Notes: generated by a model not told the origin, from the sequence alone. A stretch of 64,000 nucleotides of DNA from Psychrobacter maritimus (GCF_904846345.1 NZ_CAJHAJ010000003.1:1-64000); one strand, 5' to 3'. Positions 7,904 through 19,109 are shown, counted from the stretch's first letter. Numbers and translations are program-made.

Positions 7904-10621
7904 CTAGCCTGCCACCACAATATTAACCAGTTTATTCGGTACGACGATTTCTTTTTTAATCTCGCCAGTAAGGAATTTTGCCACGCCTTCAAGCGATTTT
8001 GCTTGCGCTTTCAGCTGCTCAGGATCGCTATTAGGCGCGACATCCATTTTACCGCGCATTTTACCGTTAACCTGCACCACCATCGTAATCATGTCTTGTA
8101 CTAGAGCGCTTGCATCGACTTCTGGATAGTTTAGGGTAACGGTATCCATTCCTAACTGCTCAAGCAAATGCTCACCGATGTGCGGCGCGTATACCGATAG
8201 GATAATCAATAAATCAATCAGTGCTTCATGCTGTACTTGCAGGTCTTGCTCACTGTTTGCCTTAAAGTTACTCAGCTCGTTAGCAAGCTCCATCAGGCTA
8301 GAAACTGGCGTATTAAGTGCTAGGCGCTTACCCAAATCGCTATCAATTTTGCCAATCGTTTCATGGGTTTTACGGCGTAGGGCTTTTGCTTCTTTGCTTA
8401 AGTTATCCGTATTGAGTGCTTCATTATTTAGCGTATCAAGATTTAAATTTGCGTCGGCAAGTGCTAGCATATGCTCGGTCGCAATACGCCAAACCTTTTT
8501 AACAAAGTTATAAGGACCTTTTAGTGCGTCGTCTGACCATTCTAGCGTTTGGTCGGCAGGTGCAGTAAATAAGGTATAAAGGCGCACGGTATCCGCGCCA
8601 TATTTATCAATGGTAATTTGTGGATCGACACCGTTGTTTTTTGACTTTGACATTTTCTCGATTTTACCAATCGTCACTGGCTGACCGTCTGATTTTAAAA
8701 TGGCTTTAATCGGCTGACCACGCTCGTTATAGTCGATATCGATGTCTTCGGTGAAGTAATAAGTGGTACTGCCATCGCTATTCACGCGGTAGAACGTGCC
8801 GGCAAGTACCATACCTTGGGTCATTAGATTTGCAAATGGCTCATCACCTGAGACCAAGTTTTCATCGCGCATCAGTTTATGGAAGAAGCGTGCATAAAGT
8901 AGATGCATAACTGCATGCTCGACACCGCCGATATATTGGTCAACCGGCAACCATTTATTGGCGGCAGACTTATTGACCATATTGGTTGTATCGTGTGGGC
9001 TGGCAAAGCGCGCATAGTACCAGCTCGACTCTACAAAGGTATCAAAGGTATCGGTTTCACGCTCAGCAGGATTGCCACATTTAGGACAAGTGGTATTGAC
9101 AAATTCTGGGATATTTTTTAGTGGATTACCGCGGCCGTCAGGGACGACGTCAGTTGGCAAGACCACTGGCAAATCTTGCTCTTCAACTGGTACGGTACCG
9201 CAATGCTCACAGTTGACCATTGGGATAGGGCAGCCCCAATAGCGCTGGCGCGAGACACCCCAATCGCGCAGACGGTATTGGATTTTTTTCTTTGCAAGAG
9301 ATTGTGGCTCAAGCTTAGCAAGCATCGCTTCAAACGCTTGCTCGAAGTCCATGCCGTCAAATTCGCCTGAATTGACTAGAGTATTGCGCTCGGTATAAGC
9401 ACGATTGCTCTCAGTATTATTCGCTTTGGCGTCAGCTTCTACTTGATCAAGAAAGCCAGCAGGAATGTCAATCACTTGCTTAATTGGCAAATTATATTTG
9501 GTCGCAAACTCGTAATCGCGCTCATCATGAGCAGGAACTGCCATCACCGCACCTGAGCCATAGCTCATCAATACATAGTTGGCAACCCATACAGGCACTT
9601 CTTCGCCAGTCAATGGATGGGTCACCGTCAGACCCGTATCCATACCGATTTTTTCAGCTTTAGCCAAATCAGCTTCAGCAACTGAACCTTTTTTACAAAG
9701 GGCACAGAATTGGGCAATCGCTTCATCTTGTTCAGATGCGTATTGTGCCAACGGATGCTCGGCCGCGACTGCGACATAAGTCACACCCATCAAAGTATCA
9801 GGACGGGTAGTGAACACATCTAAGGTATTGGTTTCGCCAGCCAGCTCATAAGGGAAATGGACTTCCATACCGGCACTACGACCAATCCAGTTACGCTGCA
9901 TGGTTAGCACTTCAGACGGCCAATGACCTTCTAACTGGTCTAAATCATCAAGCAGCTCATCAGCATAATCGGTGATGTTAAAATAATACATTGGGATATC
10001 GCGCTTTTCGACTGCCGCGCCACTACGCCAACCTTTACCATCAATGACTTGCTCATTGGCTAATACGGTGTTGTCGACCGGATCCCAGTTGACGGTGGCA
10101 AGCTTTTTATAAACCAAGCCTTTTTTGTATAACTGCAAAAACAACCACTGCTCCCACTGATAATACTCAGGGCTACAAGTGGCAAATTCGCGTGACCAAT
10201 CAATAGACAAGCCAAGCAATTTAAGCTGCGCGCGCATGCTATCAATATTGGCAAACGTCCATTCGGCAGGCGGTGTTTGATTGGCAATCGCGGCGTTTTC
10301 TGCTGGCAGGCCAAAACCATCCCAACCCATTGGTTGCATGACTTCATAGCCTTTTAGGCGATAATAACGGCTCAGTACATCAGAGATAGTATAGTTACGC
10401 ACGTGACCCATATGCAGCTTACCGCTTGGGTAAGGGAACATCGACAGCATATAGCGACTTGGCTTGTCGCTTGGCTCGTTACTTACTTCAAAACGCTTGT
10501 CAGTTGCCCATTTGGCTTGTTGCGCCGCTTCAATAAGTTGCGGCTGATACTGGGCGTTATCGATAGAAGTATTATTGGTATGGGTAGTATTAGCAGTTTC
10601 TGCTGTCACGGCGTTGCTCAT
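7904..10621 (-). CDS. leuS: Leucyl-tRNA synthetase
   Basis: This class I synthetase charges tRNA-Leu. It has the HIGH-type motif HMGH (in PYPSGKLHMGHVRNYT), the CP1 editing domain (TTRPDTLMGVTYVAV and GAVMAVPAHDERD), a zinc-type segment with CEHCG and CPKCG, and the KMSKS motif. The chosen start (MSNAVTAETA, 905 residues) is the ATG at 10621; an open frame continues 36 codons upstream to 10729 but adds sequence unlike the family. The N-terminus before the conserved QPQLIEAAQQ segment is an Asn/Thr-rich extension. lptE and holA follow on the same strand. Confidence 0.97.
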   Translation of the reverse strand: MSNAVTAETANTTHTNNTSIDNAQYQPQLIEAAQQAKWATDKRFEVSNEPSDKPSRYMLSMFPYPSGKLHMGHVRNYTISDVLSRYYRLKGYEVMQPMGWDGFGLPAENAAIANQTPPAEWTFANIDSMRAQLKLLGLSIDWSREFATCSPEYYQWEQWLFLQLYKKGLVYKKLATVNWDPVDNTVLANEQVIDGKGWRSGAAVEKRDIPMYYFNITDYADELLDDLDQLEGHWPSEVLTMQRNWIGRSAGMEVHFPYELAGETNTLDVFTTRPDTLMGVTYVAVAAEHPLAQYASEQDEAIAQFCALCKKGSVAEADLAKAEKIGMDTGLTVTHPLTGEEVPVWVANYVLMSYGSGAVMAVPAHDERDYEFATKYNLPIKQVIDIPAGFLDQVEADAKANNTESNRAYTERNTLVNSGEFDGMDFEQAFEAMLAKLEPQSLAKKKIQYRLRDWGVSRQRYWGCPIPMVNCEHCGTVPVEEQDLPVVLPTDVVPDGRGNPLKNIPEFVNTTCPKCGNPAERETDTFDTFVESSWYYARFASPHDTTNMVNKSAANKWLPVDQYIGGVEHAVMHLLYARFFHKLMRDENLVSGDEPFANLMTQGMVLAGTFYRVNSDGSTTYYFTEDIDIDYNERGQPIKAILKSDGQPVTIGKIEKMSKSKNNGVDPQITIDKYGADTVRLYTLFTAPADQTLEWSDDALKGPYNFVKKVWRIATEHMLALADANLNLDTLNNEALNTDNLSKEAKALRRKTHETIGKIDSDLGKRLALNTPVSSLMELANELSNFKANSEQDLQVQHEALIDLLIILSVYAPHIGEHLLEQLGMDTVTLNYPEVDASALVQDMITMVVQVNGKMRGKMDVAPNSDPEQLKAQAKSLEGVAKFLTGEIKKEIVVPNKLVNIVVAG

Positions 10622-10848
10622 AGTTGGCTCGGAATAGGTTATTACAGATAAATTGGGTAAAATTTTACAATGCCATAGCATAGCGTAATTTGGCAAAAAT
10701 TGCGACGATATGATGGGGTGTTTGCTCACCGTAAAGGCGATAAATCTGCAAAGTGAATACGCTTATGAATGTTTTCGTCGTCATAAACCAAATGCTGATG
10801 TCAGTTAGGTATAATAAACAAAATAATGATCATTGATTTGGAGTTTTT

Positions 10849-11214
10849 ATGACCATCACTATTTACGGTATCAAATCTTGTAGCACCATGAAAAAAGCTT
10901 TTACTAAACTTGATGAGCTGGGCGTTAGCTATGACTTTCACGATTATAAAAAGCAAGGCATTGATAAAAATAGCGTACAGCGTTGGGTAGAAAGTTTAGG
11001 CATTGATAAAGTATTGAATAAACGCGGCACGACTTGGCGTAAGCTGACTGATGAGCAAAAACAAGCCGCTGATGAAAACGTCAATAACGCCATCGATTTG
11101 CTGATAGAAAATACCAGTATGATTAAGCGTCCGATAGTTGAAGGTGAAATTAAAGATAAGCTTTTTTTGCTATGTGGTTATGATGAAGAAGCATTCGACA
11201 CAACTTTTTCGTAA
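10849..11214 (+). CDS. ArsC/Spx-family reductase-like protein (YffB type)
   Basis: The 121-residue protein has the thioredoxin-like start ITIYGIKSCSTMKKA, with a single Cys (C11) where arsenate reductases and Spx have their CxxC/CxxT site, followed by GVSYDFHDYKKQGID and the NKRGTTWRKL segment typical of YffB/MgsR-like ArsC-family proteins. The family binds glutathione; in vivo roles are poorly defined. ATG is preceded by GGAG at 6-7 nt. It is transcribed away from leuS and converges on a small membrane protein, with a shared terminator hairpin. Confidence 0.88.
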   Translation: MTITIYGIKSCSTMKKAFTKLDELGVSYDFHDYKKQGIDKNSVQRWVESLGIDKVLNKRGTTWRKLTDEQKQAADENVNNAIDLLIENTSMIKRPIVEGEIKDKLFLLCGYDEEAFDTTFS

Positions 11215-11236
11215 AGGAAGTTTTTGGCCAATTGCA

Positions 11237-11269
11237 AAAGCCCAAGCTTAGATTCTAAGCTCGGGCTTT
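11237..11269. terminator. Bidirectional terminator hairpin
   Basis: AAAGCCCAAGCTTAG pairs with CTAAGCTCGGGCTTT with one mismatch and a short loop. On the minus strand it is followed by TTTT (using the arm itself), on the plus strand by TTTATAAT. It sits between the converging yffB-like gene and the 76-residue membrane protein, whose stop codon lies inside the stem. Confidence 0.75.
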
Positions 11270-11478
11270 ATAATACCTACGATAAACCAGATCACACTGA
11301 AGCACCAAATAATGAGCACATAAAGACGGATTTGCTCGGCTGTCCAATCAAGTGCAAACCATTCAATCATAAAGAACGATTTCCATCCCTCTATCCAGCG
11401 CGCACCGCCATAACCAATAATCCACCAGCAATAAAGGCTCTCTAAAGCAAACAGTAGACACCATAGCCACAGCGGCAT
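11248..11478 (-). CDS. Small membrane protein of unknown function
   Basis: A 76-residue protein with two probable membrane helices (about 2-22 and 50-70), rich in Trp (ten or so) and with short charged loops. I do not recognise a family. It is judged real because GAGGAG lies 6 nt before the ATG and because it follows argB by only 18 bp on the same strand, ending at a good terminator. A 73-codon frame on the opposite strand covers the same DNA but lacks a ribosome binding site. Co-transcription with argB does not prove a link to arginine. Confidence 0.65.
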   Translation of the reverse strand: MPLWLWCLLFALESLYCWWIIGYGGARWIEGWKSFFMIEWFALDWTAEQIRLYVLIIWCFSVIWFIVGIIKPELRI

Positions 11479-11496
11479 AATTGACTCCTCAAGAAA

Positions 11497-12417
<921 letters not shown>

Positions 12418-12529
12418 CTAAAAGACAGGGTTAAGCGGTGGATTAATTGAGGGTTTCTGTTTCTGTGTGGCGTTCTCTAATAAGACGTTCTCTAATAAAA
12501 TAAATGGTAAAAAATTAGTTAAATAATAC

Positions 12530-14302
12530 CTATTCAGCAACAATAGCCAGTATTTGCGTGGCTAAATGCTCGTTAAATGGGCGGCATAAAGCGGCGAACC
12601 TTGTTTGAATATCGATAAGGTCGGCGATGCTATCACCTGCAAAGCGCACGGTCAGGTTTTGACTGGTATTTGATTGACGTAATACGCCAAACCCGCGTGC
12701 AAAATCCAAACGTACCCCATCAATACAGCTGAGCTTGGTGCCCACGGGTAATAATTTTTGCGCCTGCTCTAAAGTTATATATTGGTTTTTAGCCGAACAA
12801 GTACAAAGTAACGGCGCACAGCTAATGATTGCTTGTGGGTTAGGTTGGGTAATAGAAGCTGCTGATGTCGCATGAACCAATTGCTGTAAATACTGACAGA
12901 ATCTTGCCAGTTGCTGCACGATGGAACAGTCGGTAAGAGCGGTTGCTGGTAGCGGTAAATAATGGTCAGCCGTACTGACAATAACGGGTAAATTATCAAT
13001 GATATCGGCTAAGTTTCTCGCACAATTCGGCTTAGCAGGCAGTGGTTTAGCTAACCAATGGAGCAGTCTTAATGCAGCATACATGGCATCATCATAAAGA
13101 ATAAAGTAGCTATCATTAAAAATAAAATGCCCAGATAATTCACCGGCAAAGATAATTTGACCGCCAGACTGCTGTATTTGTTGCCGCATCAGGCTGCTAC
13201 CTGTTTTACTAATCACAGGCGTTGCGCCAAGCTCAGTAATGAGCTTTGGTAAATGATGGCAGCATTTAATATCAAAGAGTACTTGAGCGTTTGATAATGA
13301 CTCATTTAAAGGCTGAGGGCGCTGATTGACAGCTACCGTTGCCAACAGATAAAGCAGATGGTCAGGAGTAACAACTTTGCCCCGATTATCGACCACCATT
13401 AACCGATCGCCATCACCATCAAAGGCGATGCCTATATCTGCTTGATGCAGAAGTACGCTTTGCTGTAATTGCTTAAGGCGCTGCGGCTCAGTCGGGTCCG
13501 GATTGCCGGCGGGAAAGTCACCGTTTGGCGTATCATTCAGCATGATGACACTTTGGCAAAAATTGACGAATAAAGGCTTAGCAATATTGCTGGTGGCGCC
13601 ATGCATACAATCAATGACTACCACCAAATCAAGTTTGGATGAGGGTAGTTGACTATCTTCTGCAGTTTGGTTAAGAAGCTGATTATTATGTTGATAAATT
13701 TGCTTAAAGACTTGCGTAATGGCGTCGCTATAAGCGCTTGCGACTTGATTAGCAGGTAACTGCTGTTGTTTATGATAAATGGGCTTAGCAATGCTGTCCA
13801 AAGACGGGTTTTGCGCATTATCAATACCCAGCTGATGATATAGCGCCTCAATGTCTGCGCTGCTAGGCGAGATATGATTGACGAGCCATTTAACCCCTAA
13901 AATATCTTTAGCAGAATGGCTGGCAGTCACGATAATGCCATGTCCCTGATATTGCTCCGCCCAAAAAATCATCATAGGCGTGGTAACTAAGCCCAGTTGA
14001 ATGACTTGTATACCTTGCTGAGACAAAATATGAGCAAGTGTTTGCGCAATGATATTGCTATCACAGCGTACATCATAACCAATAACGATAATGGTTTTTT
14101 TGTTAGCGCTTTGGCGATCGTTATCACTGTTAATTTTGCTATTTTTTGTGCTACATTTTTTACTATCAATATTTGGTTGAGCTTGATAAAGATGAGCAAA
14201 AGCGTGCCCCAATGCTTGAATAAAGTCATTGGTAAAATGCTGGCGCGAACCACGAATATCATAAGCACGAAATAAGGATTGCTGCGCAGCAAAAGACGGC
14301 AT
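12530..14302 (-). CDS. Phosphomannomutase/phosphoglucomutase (AlgC-like), divergent active site
   Basis: An alpha-D-phosphohexomutase interconverting mannose- or glucose-6-P and 1-P for surface polysaccharide and LPS. Seen motifs: start FRAYDIRG, catalytic serine loop VTASHSAKD (Ser128), metal loop FDGDGDR, sugar-specificity loop GELSGHF and phosphate-binding RQSNTSQNLTVRF. The usual S-H-N-P of the catalytic loop is S-H-S-A here. The protein is long (590 versus about 460) owing to a Ser/Lys/Asn-rich insert at about 43-69 and other Gln/Asn-rich insertions. AAGGAG precedes the start. The position between dut and argB matches pseudomonad algC. Activity is likely but the altered loop leaves some doubt. 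Confidence 0.87.
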   Translation of the reverse strand: MPSFAAQQSLFRAYDIRGSRQHFTNDFIQALGHAFAHLYQAQPNIDSKKCSTKNSKINSDNDRQSANKKTIIVIGYDVRCDSNIIAQTLAHILSQQGIQVIQLGLVTTPMMIFWAEQYQGHGIIVTASHSAKDILGVKWLVNHISPSSADIEALYHQLGIDNAQNPSLDSIAKPIYHKQQQLPANQVASAYSDAITQVFKQIYQHNNQLLNQTAEDSQLPSSKLDLVVVIDCMHGATSNIAKPLFVNFCQSVIMLNDTPNGDFPAGNPDPTEPQRLKQLQQSVLLHQADIGIAFDGDGDRLMVVDNRGKVVTPDHLLYLLATVAVNQRPQPLNESLSNAQVLFDIKCCHHLPKLITELGATPVISKTGSSLMRQQIQQSGGQIIFAGELSGHFIFNDSYFILYDDAMYAALRLLHWLAKPLPAKPNCARNLADIIDNLPVIVSTADHYLPLPATALTDCSIVQQLARFCQYLQQLVHATSAASITQPNPQAIISCAPLLCTCSAKNQYITLEQAQKLLPVGTKLSCIDGVRLDFARGFGVLRQSNTSQNLTVRFAGDSIADLIDIQTRFAALCRPFNEHLATQILAIVAE

Positions 14303-14410
14303 CGCTTACTCTCCTTATTGTCGTGATTGTTAAGTTATTATGATTGCTAAATTAGTATGATTTTTAGATTGTCTTCATGATCAACAATTAAAATGGTAAA
14401 TCAGTACGGA

Positions 14411-14875
14411 CTACTGACGACCAGAGTGGCCAAAACCACCCGCACCGCGCGTGCTGGTATCACTAAATTCTGCCACCACTTCAAACTCAGGACGAGCAAC
14501 CGGTACAACCACATATTGCGCCATACGCTCGGCAGGATTTAGCACAAAATCTTCATTGCTGCGATTCCAAATACTGACCATCAGCTCACCTTGATAATCG
14601 GCATCAATCAAGCCGACCAAATTACCCAAGACGATACCATGCTTATGACCGAGACCTGAGCGCGGTAAAATCATACCCGCAAAATTAGGGTCTTGAATAT
14701 AAACAGCTAAACCAGTACCGATCAAATGCGTGGCACCGGCTTTAATCGTCAATGGCTCGTCAATGCAGGCACGCAAGTCGATACCTGCACTGCCATCGGT
14801 TGCACGTGTCGGTAGCGAGAACGCTTTATCTTCAGTAATTTTAGGGTTTAATACTTTAACTTGTACAGCTTGCAT
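14411..14875 (-). CDS. dut: dUTP diphosphatase (dUTPase)
   Basis: Trimeric dUTPase hydrolyses dUTP to dUMP, keeping uracil out of DNA and feeding dTMP synthesis. All five family motifs are visible: [41 protein letters not shown] and the C-terminal [13 protein letters not shown] lid. With the start at 14875 ([10 protein letters not shown]) it has 154 residues, the normal length; the frame is open 16 codons further up but those residues do not fit the family. It is upstream of the algC-like gene on the same strand. Confidence 0.95.
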   Translation of the reverse strand: MQAVQVKVLNPKITEDKAFSLPTRATDGSAGIDLRACIDEPLTIKAGATHLIGTGLAVYIQDPNFAGMILPRSGLGHKHGIVLGNLVGLIDADYQGELMVSIWNRSNEDFVLNPAERMAQYVVVPVARPEFEVVAEFSDTSTRGAGGFGHSGRQ

Positions 14876-15021
14876 AACGCACTCACTTAACGATTTAATG
14901 GTGTTGTAAACAGAATGAATCACATTTTTAACTGTTAGGTTTTAAATGCTTAACAACAACTATTTTTATAAATAGCTGCTGATTGTTAACTTTTAGTTTT
15001 CAGATTTTCATAGGCGATTAA

Positions 15022-16425
15022 CTAAAGAATCAACACGCTCGCCAAGCCCAAAAACGACATAAAGCCGACAATATCGGTCACGGTGGTTAAGATAACCGAG
15101 GCGGATAGCGCAGGGTCGATATTCATACGTTTGAGCATCAGCGGAATACTAATGCCTGAAACGTTGGCGGCGGTCATATTAATCGCGATAGCAAGCCCAA
15201 TGACAGCGCTGATTTTAATGTCATGAAACCACAATTGGGCAATAAACGCCATGATTATCGCCCATATGATACCGTTTATCGCCCCAACCCACAGCTCTTT
15301 ATTTAATAACCATAGGCGATTGGAGCCACCGATTTGACCCATCGCCATACCACGAATGACCACCGTTAGCGTCTGTGAGCCTGCAATACCGCCCATACTG
15401 GCAACCACTGGCATCAGTATCGCTAGCGCCACGACCTTTGCCAGTACGGCTTCAAACTGACCAATCACTGCGGCGGCTAACAGCGCGGTGCATAAATTAA
15501 TACCGAGCCAAATACTACGGCTTTTGGCACTGGTCAAAATAGGAGCAAACAGCTCTTCATCTTGGCTGACACCGGCAAGATTTTTCATGGTGCTGTCGAC
15601 ATCATCTTGGATAATCTCCATGATATCTTCGCCATTTAGTTGACCGACCAGCTCACCGTGACTGTTAATCACCGGGGCAAAGCGAATATCTTCTGAACGG
15701 AAAATCGCTGCCGCATCTTGAATATCTAAGCGGTCATTGATGGTAATGGCCGCATCAATTAATGCCGATACTAGGGTACGTTGGTCATGTTTAATCAAAT
15801 CGACCAAACTGAGCAGCCCGAGTAATTGCTGGCTTTGGTCGACGACCAATAGCTCTTGGCTCTCGTCATCGAGTAAATCGTCATTTTCTCGCAGCCAGTT
15901 TTGTACTTCTGCAAGGGTGATGTCATCCCGAATCTGAATGAGGTCAGGATCCATATAACTACCAACTTCCCAGTCGGCATAGGTATCGAGCTTATTGACC
16001 TGAATGCGAATATCTTCATCTAGAGTTGCCATCACCGAGGTGCGCACACTTTCGGTAACGGTATCTAAAATCTCGGAGATATCTTGCGCATCAAGGTCTT
16101 GGGTAAACAGCGATATCTCTTTTGAAGAAACGTTTTCTAACAGCGGCTGGCGTGTATCAAACTCCAGCTCTGCAAGCACTTCACCTTTGATATCTTCTGG
16201 CACCTGCGCCCAAATCAATAAGCGATTTTGGCTAGGAAACGATTCTAATAAGCTGGCAATCTCATATTCTGATTGCTTGGCTAAAAACTCGGTAATGGCC
16301 TCATACGCTTTATCTGCGACCAACTCTTGCAAATACAGTAGTTTATATTCGCCGTTAGATTCCGCCGGATTGTAGTCTCCCTGTCGTGTCGATGGGCGTT
16401 CAGCATTCGGCGTCGAGGTGGGCAT
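15022..16425 (-). CDS. mgtE: MgtE-type magnesium transporter
   Basis: The 467-residue protein shows the MgtE order: cytosolic N-domain with helical repeats (about 25-155), tandem CBS domains (about 155-275; DDITLAEVQNW, HGELVGQLNGED) and five membrane helices from about 310. The pore helix segment GIAGSQTLTVVIRGMAMGQI is the conserved MgtE signature. In studied MgtE proteins the N- and CBS domains sense intracellular Mg2+ and close the gate. An unstructured N-terminus (about 25 residues) comes first. It follows rep on the same strand after a strong hairpin. Confidence 0.95.
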   Translation of the reverse strand: MPTSTPNAERPSTRQGDYNPAESNGEYKLLYLQELVADKAYEAITEFLAKQSEYEIASLLESFPSQNRLLIWAQVPEDIKGEVLAELEFDTRQPLLENVSSKEISLFTQDLDAQDISEILDTVTESVRTSVMATLDEDIRIQVNKLDTYADWEVGSYMDPDLIQIRDDITLAEVQNWLRENDDLLDDESQELLVVDQSQQLLGLLSLVDLIKHDQRTLVSALIDAAITINDRLDIQDAAAIFRSEDIRFAPVINSHGELVGQLNGEDIMEIIQDDVDSTMKNLAGVSQDEELFAPILTSAKSRSIWLGINLCTALLAAAVIGQFEAVLAKVVALAILMPVVASMGGIAGSQTLTVVIRGMAMGQIGGSNRLWLLNKELWVGAINGIIWAIIMAFIAQLWFHDIKISAVIGLAIAINMTAANVSGISIPLMLKRMNIDPALSASVILTTVTDIVGFMSFLGLASVLIL

Positions 16426-16466
16426 AAAGGTTCCAAGTTTTTAAAAGGTATTGATATGAAAATTGA

Positions 16467-16495
16467 GCTTACCGCTCATGTAAAGAGCGGTAAGC
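16467..16495 (-). terminator. Hairpin between rep and mgtE
   Basis: GCTTACCGCTC and GAGCGGTAAGC form a perfect 11-bp stem with a 7-nt loop. On the minus strand it is followed by TCAATTTTC, a modest U-tract, so it may end or reduce transcription from rep into mgtE. Confidence 0.6.
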
Positions 16496-16525
16496 ATGAT
16501 ATCTTTTAAGTTTTAAGTTTTAAAC

Positions 16526-18559
16526 TTAACGATTACCTAGTAAAGCACGAATGTTAGCCAAGTATTCATCAGCAACTTTTTCAGGGTCTTTGCTGGCCTT
16601 TTTCTTTTTCGCTTTGGCTGGCCAGTCGATATGATCTTCTGGCAATTCATCTAAAAAGCGTGATTCAGATGTCACGCGCATCTGACCACCTGCGCGGCGC
16701 TGGGTGGCAAGCGTCAATGTCAGCTCACGACGGGCGCGGGTAATACCTACATACATCAAGCGTCGCTCTTCTTCGACCGTCTCGCTAAGAATAGAGTTGC
16801 GGTGCGGTAGCATTTCTTCCTCAAGCCCCATGATATAAACGAAATCAAACTCCAAACCTTTTGCCGCATGTAAGGTCATGAGGTTCACTTTATTGGTATT
16901 TTCCTCTTCTTGCTGTTGCTCGAGCATATCGAGCAATACCAGCTTACGAATGATGGTATCAATAGTGCGATCTTCGTCTTCTTCAGCGCGATTAATCAGC
17001 GATTGAATACTGGTATAAAGCATGTCGATATTATCGATACGGTTTTTTTCTTGTTGCGGCGTTTTAGAATCGCTACGGACAAAGTCGATATAACCGGTTT
17101 CATCAATCATTTGACGGACGATTGGCACGGGGTCGGGATGCTGATCGAGCTCACGGGTATAGTGCCCAATAAAATCGCCAAACTCTTTTAAGGTGCCATA
17201 CGCTTTAGACGGCAAGACGTGAGCAAGCCCGGCATGGGTACAAGACGCCAATAACGAGATGCTATGCTCTTGTGAAAATAGACCAAGCTTTTCAAGGGTT
17301 GCAGGTCCCATCCCTCGCTTCGGCGTATTGATAATCCGTAAAAATGCGCTGTCATCTTCAGGGTTCAAAATCAAACGCAAATAGCCCATGATGTCTTTAA
17401 TTTCACTACGAGCAAAGAACGACTGACCGCCGGATAATTTATAAGGCACTTGCAGCTGACGTAACTGTGCTTCTAGCATCCGCGCTTGAAAGTTACTGCG
17501 ATAAAGAACGGCGTATTGCTCCCATTCATTACCAAAACGCAGTTTATGAGTGACAATCTCTTTTGCCACGCGCTCAGATTCATCATCGTCATTACGACAA
17601 TTAATAATACGAATTTTTTCGCCCTGACCTTTATCTGACCAGAGTTTCTTTTCAAATAAATGCTCGTTATTGGTAATAACGGCGTTAGCAGAGGTCAAGA
17701 TACGCGTGGTCGAGCGATAATTTTGTTCGAGCATAACGATTTTAAGCTTAGGAAAATCTTCTTTCAATAATCCCATGTTTTCAGGTTTTGCGCCGCGCCA
17801 CGCATAGATAGATTGGTCGTCATCGCCAACGACGGTAAAGCGTCCTTGTGGTCCGACCAGATATTTAATCATCTCATACTGGGCAGTATTGGTATCTTGA
17901 TATTCATCGACGAGCAAGTAACGAATACGGTTTTGCCATTTATCACGCAGCTCTCTATTTTCACGTAAAATTTTGGTCGGTAATACAATCAAATCATCAA
18001 AATCAACGGCATTATAAGCACGCAGATTACGCTCATATAAAGCATAAAGGGTGGCAAAAATCATATCTTCTGGATCGTCCAAAGTTTCCATCGCCTTGTC
18101 CGGTTCAATCAGATCGTTTTTCCAATCAGAAATCATTTTAATGGCTTTGCCGACCAACTCACGACTTTCCGCGCCGCTTAAGTTGTCACGCATCATCAGC
18201 TCCATCAGCAGACGTTTGCTGTCGTCGCTGTCCATGATGGAGAAGTTACCTTTAAGCGGCGTATGTATCAGCTCATAACGTAAAAACTGTAGCCCGAACT
18301 GGTGAAAGGTAGACACTGTCAGTCCGCGAGTTTTTTCACTCGGCAGCAATTTACTGACCCGAGCTTTCATCTCGCGCGCCGCTTTATTGGTAAAGGTCAC
18401 CGCCGTAATGCGCTCGGCCGGCATGTTGCATTCTTCAATCAGATAAGCAATTTTACGGGTAATCACCGATGTCTTACCGGAGCCGGCACCTGCTAGCACG
18501 AGCAATGGACCAGATACGTAGAGCATCGCTTCTTGTTGTTTGGGATTAAGTTGACTCAT
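16526..18559 (-). CDS. rep: ATP-dependent DNA helicase Rep
   Basis: A superfamily 1A 3'-5' helicase that clears proteins ahead of replication forks. The 677-residue protein starts LNPKQQEAMLYVSGPLLVLA and has Walker A GAGSGKT (about 22-28), motif II DEYQDTN, motif III DDDQSIYAWRGA, motif IV LEQNYRST, motif V TLHAAKGLEF and motif VI MYVGITRAR. Length and the absence of the UvrD C-terminal extension favour Rep over UvrD/PcrA. It is divergent from the nuo operon across a 960-bp gap. Confidence 0.93.
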   Translation of the reverse strand: MSQLNPKQQEAMLYVSGPLLVLAGAGSGKTSVITRKIAYLIEECNMPAERITAVTFTNKAAREMKARVSKLLPSEKTRGLTVSTFHQFGLQFLRYELIHTPLKGNFSIMDSDDSKRLLMELMMRDNLSGAESRELVGKAIKMISDWKNDLIEPDKAMETLDDPEDMIFATLYALYERNLRAYNAVDFDDLIVLPTKILRENRELRDKWQNRIRYLLVDEYQDTNTAQYEMIKYLVGPQGRFTVVGDDDQSIYAWRGAKPENMGLLKEDFPKLKIVMLEQNYRSTTRILTSANAVITNNEHLFEKKLWSDKGQGEKIRIINCRNDDDESERVAKEIVTHKLRFGNEWEQYAVLYRSNFQARMLEAQLRQLQVPYKLSGGQSFFARSEIKDIMGYLRLILNPEDDSAFLRIINTPKRGMGPATLEKLGLFSQEHSISLLASCTHAGLAHVLPSKAYGTLKEFGDFIGHYTRELDQHPDPVPIVRQMIDETGYIDFVRSDSKTPQQEKNRIDNIDMLYTSIQSLINRAEEDEDRTIDTIIRKLVLLDMLEQQQEEENTNKVNLMTLHAAKGLEFDFVYIMGLEEEMLPHRNSILSETVEEERRLMYVGITRARRELTLTLATQRRAGGQMRVTSESRFLDELPEDHIDWPAKAKKKKASKDPEKVADEYLANIRALLGNR

Positions 18560-19109
18560 AAGGTGACCTGTAAGACAAAAGCAAAAAAAGTAAGCAAAAG
18601 GGGGCGCGCTTCGATATTAACAGCCGCTAAGTTCAATCAGTATTGCACGCATTAAGCAAATTGCTAGCGCAACATGACAACATAGCATTATAGCTTGTTG
18701 CCTCATCTTGATATCAAAACATGGCGTCAGTAAGATTATTCAATCCGTCTGTTAATTAAGCGCAGAGCAGTTAATATTTTGTGACAATTAACCATAAGTG
18801 CCGTCATTAAAATAGCTGCCGATACGACCATGGAATTCGGTGGGTCATTATAAAGCAAAAACCCTATCTTTGGGTGAGGAGTTGAAGGATGCGTGCCGAG
18901 TAAAAAAGCGTTTGGATTGCGTAACTTACACTATATATACCAGCGCCTTTTTAGAAATATGGATTTGGGCTTAATATAAGGTAACGTCTATATCATAGGT
19001 CGTAGTAAAAAAAACATATTTTTTTTGCAGAGAAAATGACCGTTCAATGCAGTTAAAAACTAGCTTTTGATTGCCGATATGCGTATAGTACGTAAATAAT
19101 TTATGCCAG

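Noticed and set aside
10622-10729. 36-codon upstream extension of leuS
   Set aside because: The extra residues do not resemble LeuS and would take up the promoter region.
11224-11445. 73-codon plus-strand frame after the ArsC-like gene
   Set aside because: It runs through the terminator hairpin, has no ribosome binding site, and lies opposite a better supported membrane protein gene.
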